From Aerophototrophica crusticola (GTDB lineage: Bacteria; Pseudomonadota; Alphaproteobacteria; Azospirillales; Azospirillaceae): a stretch of DNA of 64,000 bases. Location: contig MOEB01000001.1 of the NCBI GenBank assembly GCA_001939945.1, forward strand, positions 203,595-267,594, read 5' to 3'. Each line of letters begins with the position of its first letter. The first letter of the stretch is position 1. Position numbers and translations under genes: made by a program. Shown in pieces: positions 38,448 to 47,132 of the stretch. The notes beneath the pieces were generated by a model. It did no database searches, was not told where the DNA came from, and saw nothing but the letters and a program-made list of their open reading frames with translations.

Positions 38448-39311
38448 CTAGGCAAACCCCCGCGCCGGGTTGTCGGCCGGCCTTTGCAGCCAGTTGTCGG
38501 CGGGGTAGGGCAGGGTGCCGTCAACCACATGGACGGCATAGGCGTGGCGGCTCTTGTCCGAATGGTTCGGGCCGGACAGGTGGGGCAGCAGGCCGTGCAG
38601 CACCACCAGCGTGCCCTTCGCCGCCTCCAGCGGCACATACCCGTTCTCCGGCGTGCAGGCCGGCCAGGGGGTGGGGTCCAGCACGTCCATCCGCACGCCG
38701 CCTTGTCCGGCGCGGGCGAAGCGGGACTTCAGGCCCGCCGCGTGCCCGCCGGGCAACGCCCACATGCAGCCATTCTCCAGGGTCGCATCCTGGAGCGCGA
38801 ACCACAGGCCGATCACGCTGGGCGGGTCGGTGTAAAGGAAGGTGGCGTCCTGGTGGCAGACCACCTCACCCCCGATGCGCGGCTGCTTGAAGATGTACAT
38901 GGACTGCATCAGCAGCGGGTCGCGCATCCCCAGCGCCGTCACCAGTGCGGCCAGGCGAGGGTCGCGGGAAAAGTCGCTGAACAGCGGGTCCCGGTCATGC
39001 AGGGCGTGACCGATCTTGTTCACCGCCACCGACTTGGGGCGGTTCAGCGCGCCGTCGGGCCCAAGCGCCCCTTCCTCCAGGAAGAACCGCACCTGGTCGC
39101 CAGAGGACAGGAAATACGCGTCCGTCGTCTTCTTCTGGTCGGTGGTGGAGAAGACGCTGGGGATGTCCGCGGGCTCGAACCCCTCCACCAACTCCCCCGC
39201 CCGCGCCACCAGCGCGTCGCACCGCTCAGCGGGCATGAAACCGGGCAGGACCAGGAAGCCGTCACGGTGGAAGCGGGCGACCAGGTCGGGGGAGGGGAAG
39301 GTTCCAGTCAT
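38448..39311 (-). CDS. Phytanoyl-CoA dioxygenase (PhyH) family protein
   Basis: A 287-residue Fe(II)/2-oxoglutarate dioxygenase. Iron ligands are visible as the HxD pair in VCHQDATFLY and a later His in VLHGLLPHLSGPNHSDKSRHAY. The N-terminal DLVARFHRDGFLVLPGFM is typical. PhyH family enzymes hydroxylate acyl-CoA or small molecules; the substrate is unknown. Start ATG 39311. Confidence 0.9.
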   Translation of the reverse strand: MTGTFPSPDLVARFHRDGFLVLPGFMPAERCDALVARAGELVEGFEPADIPSVFSTTDQKKTTDAYFLSSGDQVRFFLEEGALGPDGALNRPKSVAVNKIGHALHDRDPLFSDFSRDPRLAALVTALGMRDPLLMQSMYIFKQPRIGGEVVCHQDATFLYTDPPSVIGLWFALQDATLENGCMWALPGGHAAGLKSRFARAGQGGVRMDVLDPTPWPACTPENGYVPLEAAKGTLVVLHGLLPHLSGPNHSDKSRHAYAVHVVDGTLPYPADNWLQRPADNPARGFA

Positions 39312-39353
39312 GGCGGCAGGGTAAGCGCGGCCGTGGGCAAGGGGCAAGGCCGC

Positions 39354-40259
39354 TCAGCCCGCCAGCCCCAGCATGGCGCGGAACTGGGCCTCGTCCAGGA
39401 TGGCCGGGCCCTGGTCCCCCCGGTTGCGGGCGGTGCGCAGCTTGGTGCTGTCACGGGTGCGGCCGACGACCAGGTAGGCGGTCTCCGCCGTCACGCTACC
39501 CTGGGGAACCATGCCGGCCACGGCGGCCAGCGTCTCCGCCTCGCCGCGGGTCAGGCTGGACAGGGTGCCGGTGAAGCAGATGCGGCGGCCGGCCAGGGTG
39601 GGGTCACGCAGCACCTGGGGCAGGCGGATAGGCTGCGCGCCGCCGCGCCGGGGGGCGCCATAGGCCTTGCAGGTCAGGTCCTGCTCGCCCCCGAAGCTCC
39701 CCAGGGTGATGCCGGACAGGGCGGCCATGGTGGCGAGGTCGTCGGCACCCGACTCCGCCATGGCCCGCAACGCGATCTCCGCACAGGCGCGGGCGTCGCT
39801 GCCGGCCTTGTGATGGTCCAGCTCGATCCCGAAATGCCAGGCCAGGTAGTTCAGCTTGTGCCGCTCGAGATCGGGCCAGAGCCGGCGGGCCGTCAACAGG
39901 GTGCAGAGGTAACTGTGGGCCGGCACCGTCAAGCCGTACCAGGCCAGGGTCGCCCGCAGCACCGACATGTCGAAGCTGGCATTATGGGCCAGCAGCAGGG
40001 CGTCGGACAGGCGTGGCCGCAGCCGCTCCCACAGGTCCGGGAACTCCGGCTTGTGGGCCACGTCCTCCGGCCGGATGCCGTGGACGCCGATGGTGAAGGG
40101 GGTGAAGCGCAGCTCCGGCGGGCGGATCAGGTACTCCTCCGTCGCCACCACCCGCCCGCCCTCGATGAAGGCAAGGCCGATGGCGCAGGCGCTGGCCCGC
40201 TGCTCGTTGGCGGTCTCGAAATCGATGGCGACGATGGGGGTGGGGAATGCGGCGGACAT
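39354..40259 (-). CDS. DnaQ-type 3'-5' exonuclease with C-terminal BRCT domain
   Basis: A 301-residue protein. DEDD exonuclease: IVAIDFETANEQRASACAIG (ExoI Asp-x-Glu), LLAHNASFDMSVLR (ExoII), HHKAGSDARACAEIAL (ExoIII). The C-terminal third (about 205-301) ends in a BRCT fold: LAGRRICFTGTLSSLTRGEAETLAAVAGM, TAYLVVGR. The exonuclease-BRCT fusion resembles the epsilon-like exonucleases found outside DNA polymerase III. Likely acts in DNA repair. Start ATG 40259. Confidence 0.92.
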   Translation of the reverse strand: MSAAFPTPIVAIDFETANEQRASACAIGLAFIEGGRVVATEEYLIRPPELRFTPFTIGVHGIRPEDVAHKPEFPDLWERLRPRLSDALLLAHNASFDMSVLRATLAWYGLTVPAHSYLCTLLTARRLWPDLERHKLNYLAWHFGIELDHHKAGSDARACAEIALRAMAESGADDLATMAALSGITLGSFGGEQDLTCKAYGAPRRGGAQPIRLPQVLRDPTLAGRRICFTGTLSSLTRGEAETLAAVAGMVPQGSVTAETAYLVVGRTRDSTKLRTARNRGDQGPAILDEAQFRAMLGLAG

Positions 40260-40376
40260 GGGTTCCAGTATAGCCATTCGTCGCCCGCTCGACGACGTGC
40301 CTTCTGCAAGGCAGATCCTCAGCATCCCTGGGCAAGCCGCCGATGCCCGGGGTTGAGTGGAGGGTGCCTCGCGTGC

Positions 40377-40409
40377 TGTCGGATTACGCTTCGCTAATCC
40401 GACCTACGG
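40377..40409. repeat. Single family-A REP unit before aroC stop
   Basis: TGTCGGATTACGCTTCGCTAATCCGACCTACGG, ending one base before the stop codon of the minus-strand aroC gene. Confidence 0.85.
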
Positions 40410-40410
40410 G

Positions 40411-41496
40411 TCAGCGGGCCATCGCCTTCTGCCGCAGGTAGGCGTCCGCCAGCACCACGGCCATCATGGCTTCCCCCACCGGCACGGCGCGGATGCCCAC
40501 GCAGGGGTCGTGGCGGCCCTTGGTGACGATCTCCGTCTCATTGCCGAAGCGGTCCACCGTCAGCCGGGGGGTGAGGATGGAGCTGGTGGGCTTGATGGCG
40601 AAGCGGACGACGATGTCCTGGCCCGTGCTGATGCCGCCCAGCACGCCGCCGGCATGGTTGGACAGGAAGACCGGCTTGCCGTCCGGGCCCACGCGCATCT
40701 CGTCGGCGTTCTCGATGCCGGTCAATTCCGCCGCGGCGAAGCCGGCGCCGATCTCCACGCCCTTGACGGCGTTGATGGTCATCATGGCGGCGGCAAGCTC
40801 GCTGTCCAGCTTGTCATAGATGGGCTCCCCCCACCCGGCGGGGACGCCGCTGGCCACCACCTCCACCACCGCGCCGACGGAATTGCCGGACTTGCGCAGC
40901 CCGTCCAGGTAATCCGCCCAGCGTTCAGCCGCCTGCCGGTCGGGGCAGAAGAAGGGGTTCTCCGCCACCGCGGACCAGTCCCAGTTGGCCCGGTCCACCT
41001 TGTGCGGGCCCATCTGCACCATGGCGCCGCGGATGGTGATGCCGGCACCCGGCACCGACTCCAGCACCCGCCGCGCCACGGCGCCGGCGGCGACGCGGCT
41101 CGCCGTCTCCCGCGCGCTGGAGCGGCCGCCGCCGCGATAGTCGCGGATGCCGTACTTGGCGTCATAGGTATAGTCGGCGTGGCCCGGACGGTACTTGTCC
41201 TTGATGTCGCCGTAGTCCTTGGACCGCTGGTCCTCGTTCTCGATGAAAAGCATGACCGGCGTGCCGGTGGTCAGCCCCTCGAACACGCCGGACTTGATCT
41301 GCACCCGGTCCGGCTCCTGCCGCTGGGTGACGTACTTGTTCTGGCCGGGCTTGCGCTTGTCCAGGAAGGCCTGGATGAAGCCCTCGTCCAGTGGCAGCCG
41401 CGGCGGCACCCCGTCCACGACGCAGCCGATGGCCGGCCCGTGGCTCTCCCCGAAGGTGGTGAAGCGGAACAGGGTGCCGAAGCTGTTGCCGGCCAT
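40411..41496 (-). CDS. aroC: Chorismate synthase
   Basis: A 361-residue FMN-dependent enzyme making chorismate, the substrate of PabB encoded elsewhere in the window. Signatures: [56 protein letters not shown] (FMN/substrate loop), [23 protein letters not shown]. Full length. Transcribed with FabI upstream, separated by the family-B repeat. Confidence 0.97.
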   Translation of the reverse strand: MAGNSFGTLFRFTTFGESHGPAIGCVVDGVPPRLPLDEGFIQAFLDKRKPGQNKYVTQRQEPDRVQIKSGVFEGLTTGTPVMLFIENEDQRSKDYGDIKDKYRPGHADYTYDAKYGIRDYRGGGRSSARETASRVAAGAVARRVLESVPGAGITIRGAMVQMGPHKVDRANWDWSAVAENPFFCPDRQAAERWADYLDGLRKSGNSVGAVVEVVASGVPAGWGEPIYDKLDSELAAAMMTINAVKGVEIGAGFAAAELTGIENADEMRVGPDGKPVFLSNHAGGVLGGISTGQDIVVRFAIKPTSSILTPRLTVDRFGNETEIVTKGRHDPCVGIRAVPVGEAMMAVVLADAYLRQKAMAR

Positions 41497-41529
41497 GGCC
41501 CGGCCTCCCGACGAAATGAATCACCCAAG

Positions 41530-41609
41530 GGCCGCGACCGCGGCCCCGCGACCACGTGGTCGCGCAAGCCAAGCCGCCGGAGGCGGCGCCCGGCGTCTGA
41601 GGGCGCTTA
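41530..41609. repeat. Family-B palindromic repeat ending at fabI stop
   Basis: GCCGCGACCGCGGC, GCGACCACGTGGTCGCG (perfect dyad), AAGCCAAGCCGCCGGAGG and GGCGTCTGAGGGCGCTTAA. The TTA at 41607-41609 is the fabI stop on the minus strand. Confidence 0.85.
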
Positions 41610-42455
41610 ATGCCCGGCCGGCGTCATGCTCTGCAACAGGGCCCCCGTCTCCGCGGCGGTGTCCACCCGGGCCATGCCGACGGTGTGGTAGCCCGCGTCC
41701 ACGTGCAGGTTCTCGCCCGTCACGCCGGTACCCAGGTCGGACAGCAGGAACAGGGCGGCGTTGCCCACCTCCTGGATGGTGACGTTGCGGCGCAGGGGCG
41801 CGTTCAGCTCGTTCCATTTCAGGATGAAGCGGAAGTCGCCGATGCCGCTGGCGGCCAGCGTCTTGATCGGGCCGGCGGAGATGGAGTTGACCCGGATCGC
41901 CTGGGGGCCCAGGTCGTTGGCCAGGTACTTGACGCTGGCCTCCAGCGCCGCCTTGGCCACGCCCATGACGTTATAGTGCGGCATCACCTGCTCCGCGCCA
42001 TAATAGCTGAGCGTCAGCAGGCTGCCCCCGTCCTTCATCAGCGGCACGGCCCGCTGGCTGACGGCGGTGAAGGAGTAGCAGGAGATGTCCAGGGTGCGCG
42101 CGAAGTTGGCGCGCGTCGTGTTGAGGTACAGACCATCCAGCTCGTTCTTGTCCGAGAAGGCGATCGCATGCACCACGAAGTCCAGCTTGCCCCAGCGCTC
42201 CTCCAGCGCCTTGAACACCGCGTCGATGCTGGCCTCATCCGTCACGTCGCAGGGCAGCAGGATGTCCGAACCCACCTGCTCCGCCAGGGGGCGGACGCGC
42301 TTCAGCAGGGCGTCGCCCTGGTAGGTGAAGGCCAGTTCCGCCCCGTGGGCGGCCGCCTGCTGGGCGATGCCCCAGGCGATGGAACGGTCGTTGGCGACAC
42401 CCATGATCAGGCCGCGCTTGCCGGCCATCAGCGGGGCAGGGGAGGTTTGATTCAT
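41607..42455 (-). CDS. fabI: Enoyl-[acyl-carrier-protein] reductase (NADH)
   Basis: A 282-residue short-chain-dehydrogenase-type enoyl-ACP reductase, last step of fatty-acid elongation. Cofactor site KRGLIMGVANDRSIAWGIA; catalytic pattern SYYGAEQVMPHYNVMGVAK with Tyr, Tyr and Lys spaced as in FabI. Divergent from the yihY gene. Start ATG 42455. The stop codon is donated by a family-B repeat. Confidence 0.96.
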   Translation of the reverse strand: MNQTSPAPLMAGKRGLIMGVANDRSIAWGIAQQAAAHGAELAFTYQGDALLKRVRPLAEQVGSDILLPCDVTDEASIDAVFKALEERWGKLDFVVHAIAFSDKNELDGLYLNTTRANFARTLDISCYSFTAVSQRAVPLMKDGGSLLTLSYYGAEQVMPHYNVMGVAKAALEASVKYLANDLGPQAIRVNSISAGPIKTLAASGIGDFRFILKWNELNAPLRRNVTIQEVGNAALFLLSDLGTGVTGENLHVDAGYHTVGMARVDTAAETGALLQSMTPAGH

Positions 42456-42565
42456 ACCGATCTCTCCGCCAAGACCCCTGTCGGGGCCTGGAAAAACGGC
42501 CGGCATCCTACACGAACCGGGCTTGGGGTCAAATCCGGGCCGCATGCCCATGGGGGGGCCGCCTG

Positions 42566-43849
42566 ATGCCGCCATTGTCTAGGGCAGGGCGATTGCAGGC
42601 CTGGGGGCTGGCCCTGCCGCACAGGATCAAGGATTTCGGCAGCGTCGCCTGGCATGCCATGGGCCGCTTCTGGCGCAACAACGACCTGCAGGCGTCGGCC
42701 GCGCTCACCTATACCACGCTGCTGGCGCTGGTGCCGCTCCTGACCGTCACCTTCGCCATCTTCACCGCCTTCCCCGCCTACAGCCGGGTGCGGGAGCAGG
42801 CCCAGACCATGCTTTTCGAGTTCCTGGTGCCCCAGGTGGGGCAGCAGGTCCAGGGCTATGCCAGCCAGTTCATGGCCAACGCCGCGGCATTGACCGGATT
42901 CGGCGCCGTGGGCCTGACGTTCAGCGCCATCCTGCTGTTCAGCAGCATCGAGGGGGCGTTCAACGCCATCTGGCGGATCACCGAGCCGCGGCCGTTGCTG
43001 ATGCGGGTGCTGTCCTTCTGGGCGGTGCTGACCATGGCGCCGCTGCTGCTGGGGGCCAGCATGTCGCTCAGCAGCAGCATGGCCGTGGACTTCCACGCCT
43101 TCGGGGGGGAAGCCATCGAGGGATTCAAGCTGCTGGTCCCGGGCCTGTTCGAGGCGGCGGCCTTCACCCTGATGTACCTGGCCATCCCCAACCGGGCCGT
43201 GCGCTGGCGCGACGCCCTGGCCGGCGGGCTGGTGGCGGCGGTGCTGATGGAGGTGTCGAAGATCGGGTTCGTCCTCTACGTCACCGCCTTCCCGACCTAT
43301 GAGACCATCTACGGTGCCCTGTCGGTGATCCCGATCTTCCTGGTCTGGCTGTACACCGTCTGGTCCATCGTCCTGTTCGGGGCGGAGATCACCGCCACCC
43401 TGCCGGAATGGCGGGCGGGCCGCATCACCGAGGGCGGGCCGGAGGGGTTGTTGTCCGCCCACCGCATCGTCGTGGCCGTGGCCATCCTGCGGGAGCTGCA
43501 CCGGGCGGCGAAGCTGGGCGTCGGCATCCGCCAACCCACGCTGGCCTCCCGCATCCCCGTGGGTGCCGTCATCATCGAGGGGATGCTGGAGCAACTCCAG
43601 CATGCCCGCTGGGTGGACCGCACCGCCCGTGGCGCCTGGATCGCCAGCCGGGACCTGCACACCGCCACCATCGACGACCTGCGGCACAGCCTGGGCCTTG
43701 CCCTTCGGGGCAATCTGCGCGCCGTCGGCCATTTGCAGACGGGCTGGCAGGCGCGGCTGGCCGACCTGTTCGAACAGACGGAGCTGGCGGACAGCGGGAT
43801 CCTGGCCGTGCCTTTGGCCACCTTGTTCGAGGAAGATGACAATTCATGA
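42566..43849 (+). CDS. YihY/BrkB family inner-membrane protein
   Basis: A 427-residue protein with about six membrane segments in the first 290 residues and a soluble C-terminal domain of winged-helix type (EGLLSAHRIVVAVAILRELHRAAKLGVGI...). Motifs ASAALTYTTLLALVPLLTV and YGALSVIPIFLVWLYTVWSIVLFGAEITAT are typical of YihY, a widespread protein once called RNase BN by mistake; function uncertain, possibly a transporter. Confidence 0.92.
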   Translation: MPPLSRAGRLQAWGLALPHRIKDFGSVAWHAMGRFWRNNDLQASAALTYTTLLALVPLLTVTFAIFTAFPAYSRVREQAQTMLFEFLVPQVGQQVQGYASQFMANAAALTGFGAVGLTFSAILLFSSIEGAFNAIWRITEPRPLLMRVLSFWAVLTMAPLLLGASMSLSSSMAVDFHAFGGEAIEGFKLLVPGLFEAAAFTLMYLAIPNRAVRWRDALAGGLVAAVLMEVSKIGFVLYVTAFPTYETIYGALSVIPIFLVWLYTVWSIVLFGAEITATLPEWRAGRITEGGPEGLLSAHRIVVAVAILRELHRAAKLGVGIRQPTLASRIPVGAVIIEGMLEQLQHARWVDRTARGAWIASRDLHTATIDDLRHSLGLALRGNLRAVGHLQTGWQARLADLFEQTELADSGILAVPLATLFEEDDNS

Positions 43850-44159
43850 GGCCCTGTGCCAAGCGCGGCCCTGAAGGGACGAGACATAGGCCGAAGCGGC
43901 GGCGCCCCGGCCGTGCCGCTACTTAGGGGAGGCATTGAATTGCAAAAGTGCAACGGTTCCCCGTAATCTTCACCTCGAATGGGTAGGGGTATTTGAAAGA
44001 TCGTCGTTCTCTCCGCTAAATCGGGAAAGCAGGTATGCGAACGGGTGGGGCTTTCCTCCTCCGCGTCGCCATGCCTCGACCGATGGGCAGCACCGGCCTA
44101 GGCCGGGCTACCCGATCAGATGCCGCACCAGACGGCATCGCGATAAGGGAACGACATAC
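43850..44159. other. Promoter region of TonB receptor, no gene
   Basis: About 310 bases without a gene. It is AT-richer than the coding DNA and holds the perfect inverted repeat TTGCA-AAAG-TGCAA at 43940-43953, a possible operator. No Fur-type AT-rich box was recognised. Confidence 0.55.
43940..43953. promoter_or_regulatory. Inverted repeat TTGCAAAAGTGCAA upstream of TonB receptor
   Basis: Arms TTGCA and TGCAA with a 4-base spacer, about 206 bases before the receptor start. Shape of a regulator binding site; the protein is unknown. Confidence 0.4.
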
Positions 44160-47006
44160 ATGAAGCAATCCGTGATGAAGTCTCGGTCCGTCCGCGCCGC
44201 GCTGCTGGCCAGCGCCGCGCTGGGTGTGTTCGCCGTCGCCCCGGCCGCCCAGGCGCAGCAGGCCTCCGACCTCGAGGAGATCGTGGTCACCGGCTCGCGC
44301 ATCGCGCGCCAGGACTTCGTGGCGAACAGCCCGGTGTCCACCGTGACGTCCGAGCAGATCCAGGCCACCGGTAGCTTGGCCGTCGAGCAGGTGCTGAACA
44401 CCCTGCCGCAGGTGGTCCCGGGCTTCACCGCCGCGTCGAACAACCCCTCGGATGGCACGGCCACGGTCGACCTCCGCGGCCTCGGCGCTTCCCGCACCCT
44501 GGTGCTGGTGAACAACCGCCGTTTCAACCCGTCCACCAAGGGCAGCTCCTCGGTCGACCTGAACAACATCCCGGCCCGCCTGATCGAGCGTGTCGAGGTG
44601 GTGACCGGCGGCGCCTCCGCGGTGTACGGCTCCGACGCGCTGGCCGGCGTGGTGAACTTCATCCTGAAGGACGACTTCGAGGGTCTGGAGTTCAACAGCC
44701 AGTACAACATCACCGAGGAAGGTGATGGGCGCCAGATCGACAACTCCATGATCATCGGCGCGAACTTCGACAACGGCCGCGGCAACGTGACCGCCTTCGC
44801 GTCGCACTATGACCGCAACCGCGTCCTGGGCGCGGACCGCGACTGGGCCCGCATCAGCAATGCCGGCGGTTCGGCCACCGGCCGCGCCCGGTTCGACAAC
44901 GTCCCGCTGAACCCGTTCCCGTCGCGCCCGACCAACGCCGGCTGCCCGGCCGCGGCCTCGACCAACCTGACCTTCAATGCCGACGGGTCTGTCCGCGGCT
45001 TCTGTAACGACCTGGACCTGGGCCCCAGCACCGACCGGTACAACTTCGCCCCGGTCAACAACCTGCAGTCCCCGGCCGAGCGCATCACCGCCGCCTTCCT
45101 CAGCCACTACGACGTGACGGACTGGCTGCAGTTCACCGGTGAGGGTTTCTACAGCGACAGCCGCCGCGGCGCCCAGCTGGCCCCCACCCCGCTGACCGGC
45201 GCCCTGGTCCCGGCCAACAACCCGTTCCTGTCCCCGACCGTGCGCGCCGCGCTGGCGGCCCGTCCGGACCCGAACGCCCCCGTCATCATGCGCCGCCGCA
45301 TGGAAGAGGTGGGTGCGCGCGTGCAGGACAGCTCCTCCAAGCTGTTCCAGGGCAACTTCGGCTTCGAGGCCGAGCTGCCGGGCGGCTGGAGGGCCGACAC
45401 GTTCTTCGGCTATGGCCGCACCGAGTTCCGCGACCAGATCCTGAACGACGTCTCCCGCTCCCGCGTGGCTGCCGCGCTGAACGCTGCCAGCACCACCAGC
45501 TGCGGTGCGGCCGTCCTGCGCCTGGCTCCCGGCTGCGTGCCGATCAACTTCTTCGGCCCGACCGGTTCCATCAGCCCGGCCGGCGCGAACTACATCCGCC
45601 TGAACATCTCCGACCTGACGGTGTATGAGCGCTACACCATCAACGCCAACGTCTCCGGCTCCGTGGTCGAGCTGCCGGCGGGCGACCTGGGCGTCGCGGT
45701 CGGTGTCGAGTACCGCGAGGACACGCTGACCTATACGCCGGACGCGGCCAAGGCGGCGGGCGACATCTTCGGCTTCAACGCCGAGCAGCCGGTGGACGGC
45801 AAGTACGACGTCTCGGAAATCTATGCCGAGGCCGTGGTTCCGCTGATCGCCGACGTTCCCTTCGCCAAGTATGTCGGCCTGGAACTGGGCGTCCGCTACT
45901 CCGACTACTCCTCGATCGACAGCGTCACCAGCTACAAGCTGGGCGGTGAGTGGGCCCCGGTGGACGGCGTCCGCTTCCGCGGCATGTACCAGCGCGCCAG
46001 CCGCGCGCCGAACGTGTTCGAGCTGTTCCAGAACGGCGACCAGGGCTTCCCGGCCATCACCGATCCCTGCTCGACCCGCAACGTCAACACCGGCGCCGTC
46101 CGCACCATCTCCGCGGCGACCCGGGCGTTCTGCACGCAGCAGCTGGGCTTCGACCCGGTCGCCGCGAACTTCGTGCAGCCGAACAGCCAGATCGAGGCGT
46201 TCTTCTTCGGCAACCGGAACCTGAAGGAAGAGACGTCCGACACCTACACCATCGGTGGCGTGTTCCAGCCGGACTTCGTCCCGGACCTGGACCTGACCGT
46301 CGACTACTACAGCATCAAGGTGAAGGACTATATCGGCACCATCGAGGGCGGCATCGCCGGCATCGTGGCTGCCTGCTTCGCCAGCCTCGACCAGACCAGC
46401 GCCGCTTGCCGCGATCCGCTGATCGGCGACAAGGTGTTCCGTGACGCGACGGGCGAGTTGAAGGCCCGCGGCACCCTGGGCAACGTGTCCTCCCTGAAGA
46501 CCTCGGGCATCGACGTCGGCATCAACTACAAGATCCCGGTGGCCGACATGGTCGGCGACACCGGCATCTTCGGTGAGAAGTTCGACGTGGGCCTGAACGT
46601 CACCTGGGTCGACAGCTACAAGCTGGACGGCATCGAGTACATCGGCACCGCCGGCGCCTACAACATCTCCGCCACCCTGCCGGAGTGGAAGGCCAACCTG
46701 CGGCTGGCCTATGACATCGGCCCGGTGACGCTGACCTGGAACACCCAGTTCATCGACAAGATGGACAACCAGGGCAACATCCCCGACTTCGAGGATGGCG
46801 GCTACAGCGGCGTGAAGACGTTCTGGTACCACGACGTCTCCTTCCGCTGGGCGGTGGTGGAGCAGGTGGACCTGTTCGGCGGCATCAAGAACCTGGCGGA
46901 CAAGAAGCCGCCGGTGTTCGACAACTCCCCGGACGGCAACACCGACCCGAACGCCTACGACGTGCTGGGCCGGCAGTTCTATGTCGGCGCGACCATCAAG
47001 TTCTGA
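44160..47006 (+). CDS. TonB-dependent outer-membrane receptor
   Basis: A 948-residue receptor. Signal peptide (SVRAALLASAALGVFAVAPAAQAQ), plug with EEIVVTGSRIARQDFVANSPVST and LEQVLNTLPQVVPGF-like helices, barrel ending in aromatic-terminal strand FYVGATIKF. The plug/barrel style (many Asn/Gly, GSRI TonB-box-like region) is that of caulobacter/sphingomonad-type receptors for sugars, peptides or siderophores; the ligand cannot be told. A convergent TPR-oxygenase gene is a common neighbour. Strong RBS-like GGGAACG precedes ATG 44160. Confidence 0.94.
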   Translation: MKQSVMKSRSVRAALLASAALGVFAVAPAAQAQQASDLEEIVVTGSRIARQDFVANSPVSTVTSEQIQATGSLAVEQVLNTLPQVVPGFTAASNNPSDGTATVDLRGLGASRTLVLVNNRRFNPSTKGSSSVDLNNIPARLIERVEVVTGGASAVYGSDALAGVVNFILKDDFEGLEFNSQYNITEEGDGRQIDNSMIIGANFDNGRGNVTAFASHYDRNRVLGADRDWARISNAGGSATGRARFDNVPLNPFPSRPTNAGCPAAASTNLTFNADGSVRGFCNDLDLGPSTDRYNFAPVNNLQSPAERITAAFLSHYDVTDWLQFTGEGFYSDSRRGAQLAPTPLTGALVPANNPFLSPTVRAALAARPDPNAPVIMRRRMEEVGARVQDSSSKLFQGNFGFEAELPGGWRADTFFGYGRTEFRDQILNDVSRSRVAAALNAASTTSCGAAVLRLAPGCVPINFFGPTGSISPAGANYIRLNISDLTVYERYTINANVSGSVVELPAGDLGVAVGVEYREDTLTYTPDAAKAAGDIFGFNAEQPVDGKYDVSEIYAEAVVPLIADVPFAKYVGLELGVRYSDYSSIDSVTSYKLGGEWAPVDGVRFRGMYQRASRAPNVFELFQNGDQGFPAITDPCSTRNVNTGAVRTISAATRAFCTQQLGFDPVAANFVQPNSQIEAFFFGNRNLKEETSDTYTIGGVFQPDFVPDLDLTVDYYSIKVKDYIGTIEGGIAGIVAACFASLDQTSAACRDPLIGDKVFRDATGELKARGTLGNVSSLKTSGIDVGINYKIPVADMVGDTGIFGEKFDVGLNVTWVDSYKLDGIEYIGTAGAYNISATLPEWKANLRLAYDIGPVTLTWNTQFIDKMDNQGNIPDFEDGGYSGVKTFWYHDVSFRWAVVEQVDLFGGIKNLADKKPPVFDNSPDGNTDPNAYDVLGRQFYVGATIKF

Positions 47007-47027
47007 TCGTCGCCGACCATCCCGCGT

Positions 47028-47057
47028 CCCCGGCAGGTGCCACAAGCCCTGCCGGGG
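47028..47057 (+). terminator. Hairpin after TonB receptor (first of two)
   Basis: Stem CCCCGGCAGG (47028-47037) pairs with CCTGCCGGGG (47048-47057); no T-tract of its own. Confidence 0.6.
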
Positions 47058-47082
47058 TTCCGGGGACCGGAGTCAAAGAAGA

Positions 47083-47112
47083 AGCGGCATGGGGAACCAT
47101 GCCGCTTTTTTC
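47083..47112 (+). terminator. Rho-independent terminator between convergent genes
   Basis: Stem AGCGGCATGG (47083-47092) with CCATGCCGCT (47097-47106), loop GGAA, then TTTTTTC. On the minus strand the A-rich AAAGAAGA also gives a U-run, so it may work in both directions. Confidence 0.9.
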
Positions 47113-47132
47113 TTGCCGTCACGGAAGGGTGG

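Noticed and set aside
44016-47045. Minus-strand frame of about 1000 codons opposite the TonB receptor
   Set aside because: Antisense shadow; composition not protein-like and no family motifs.
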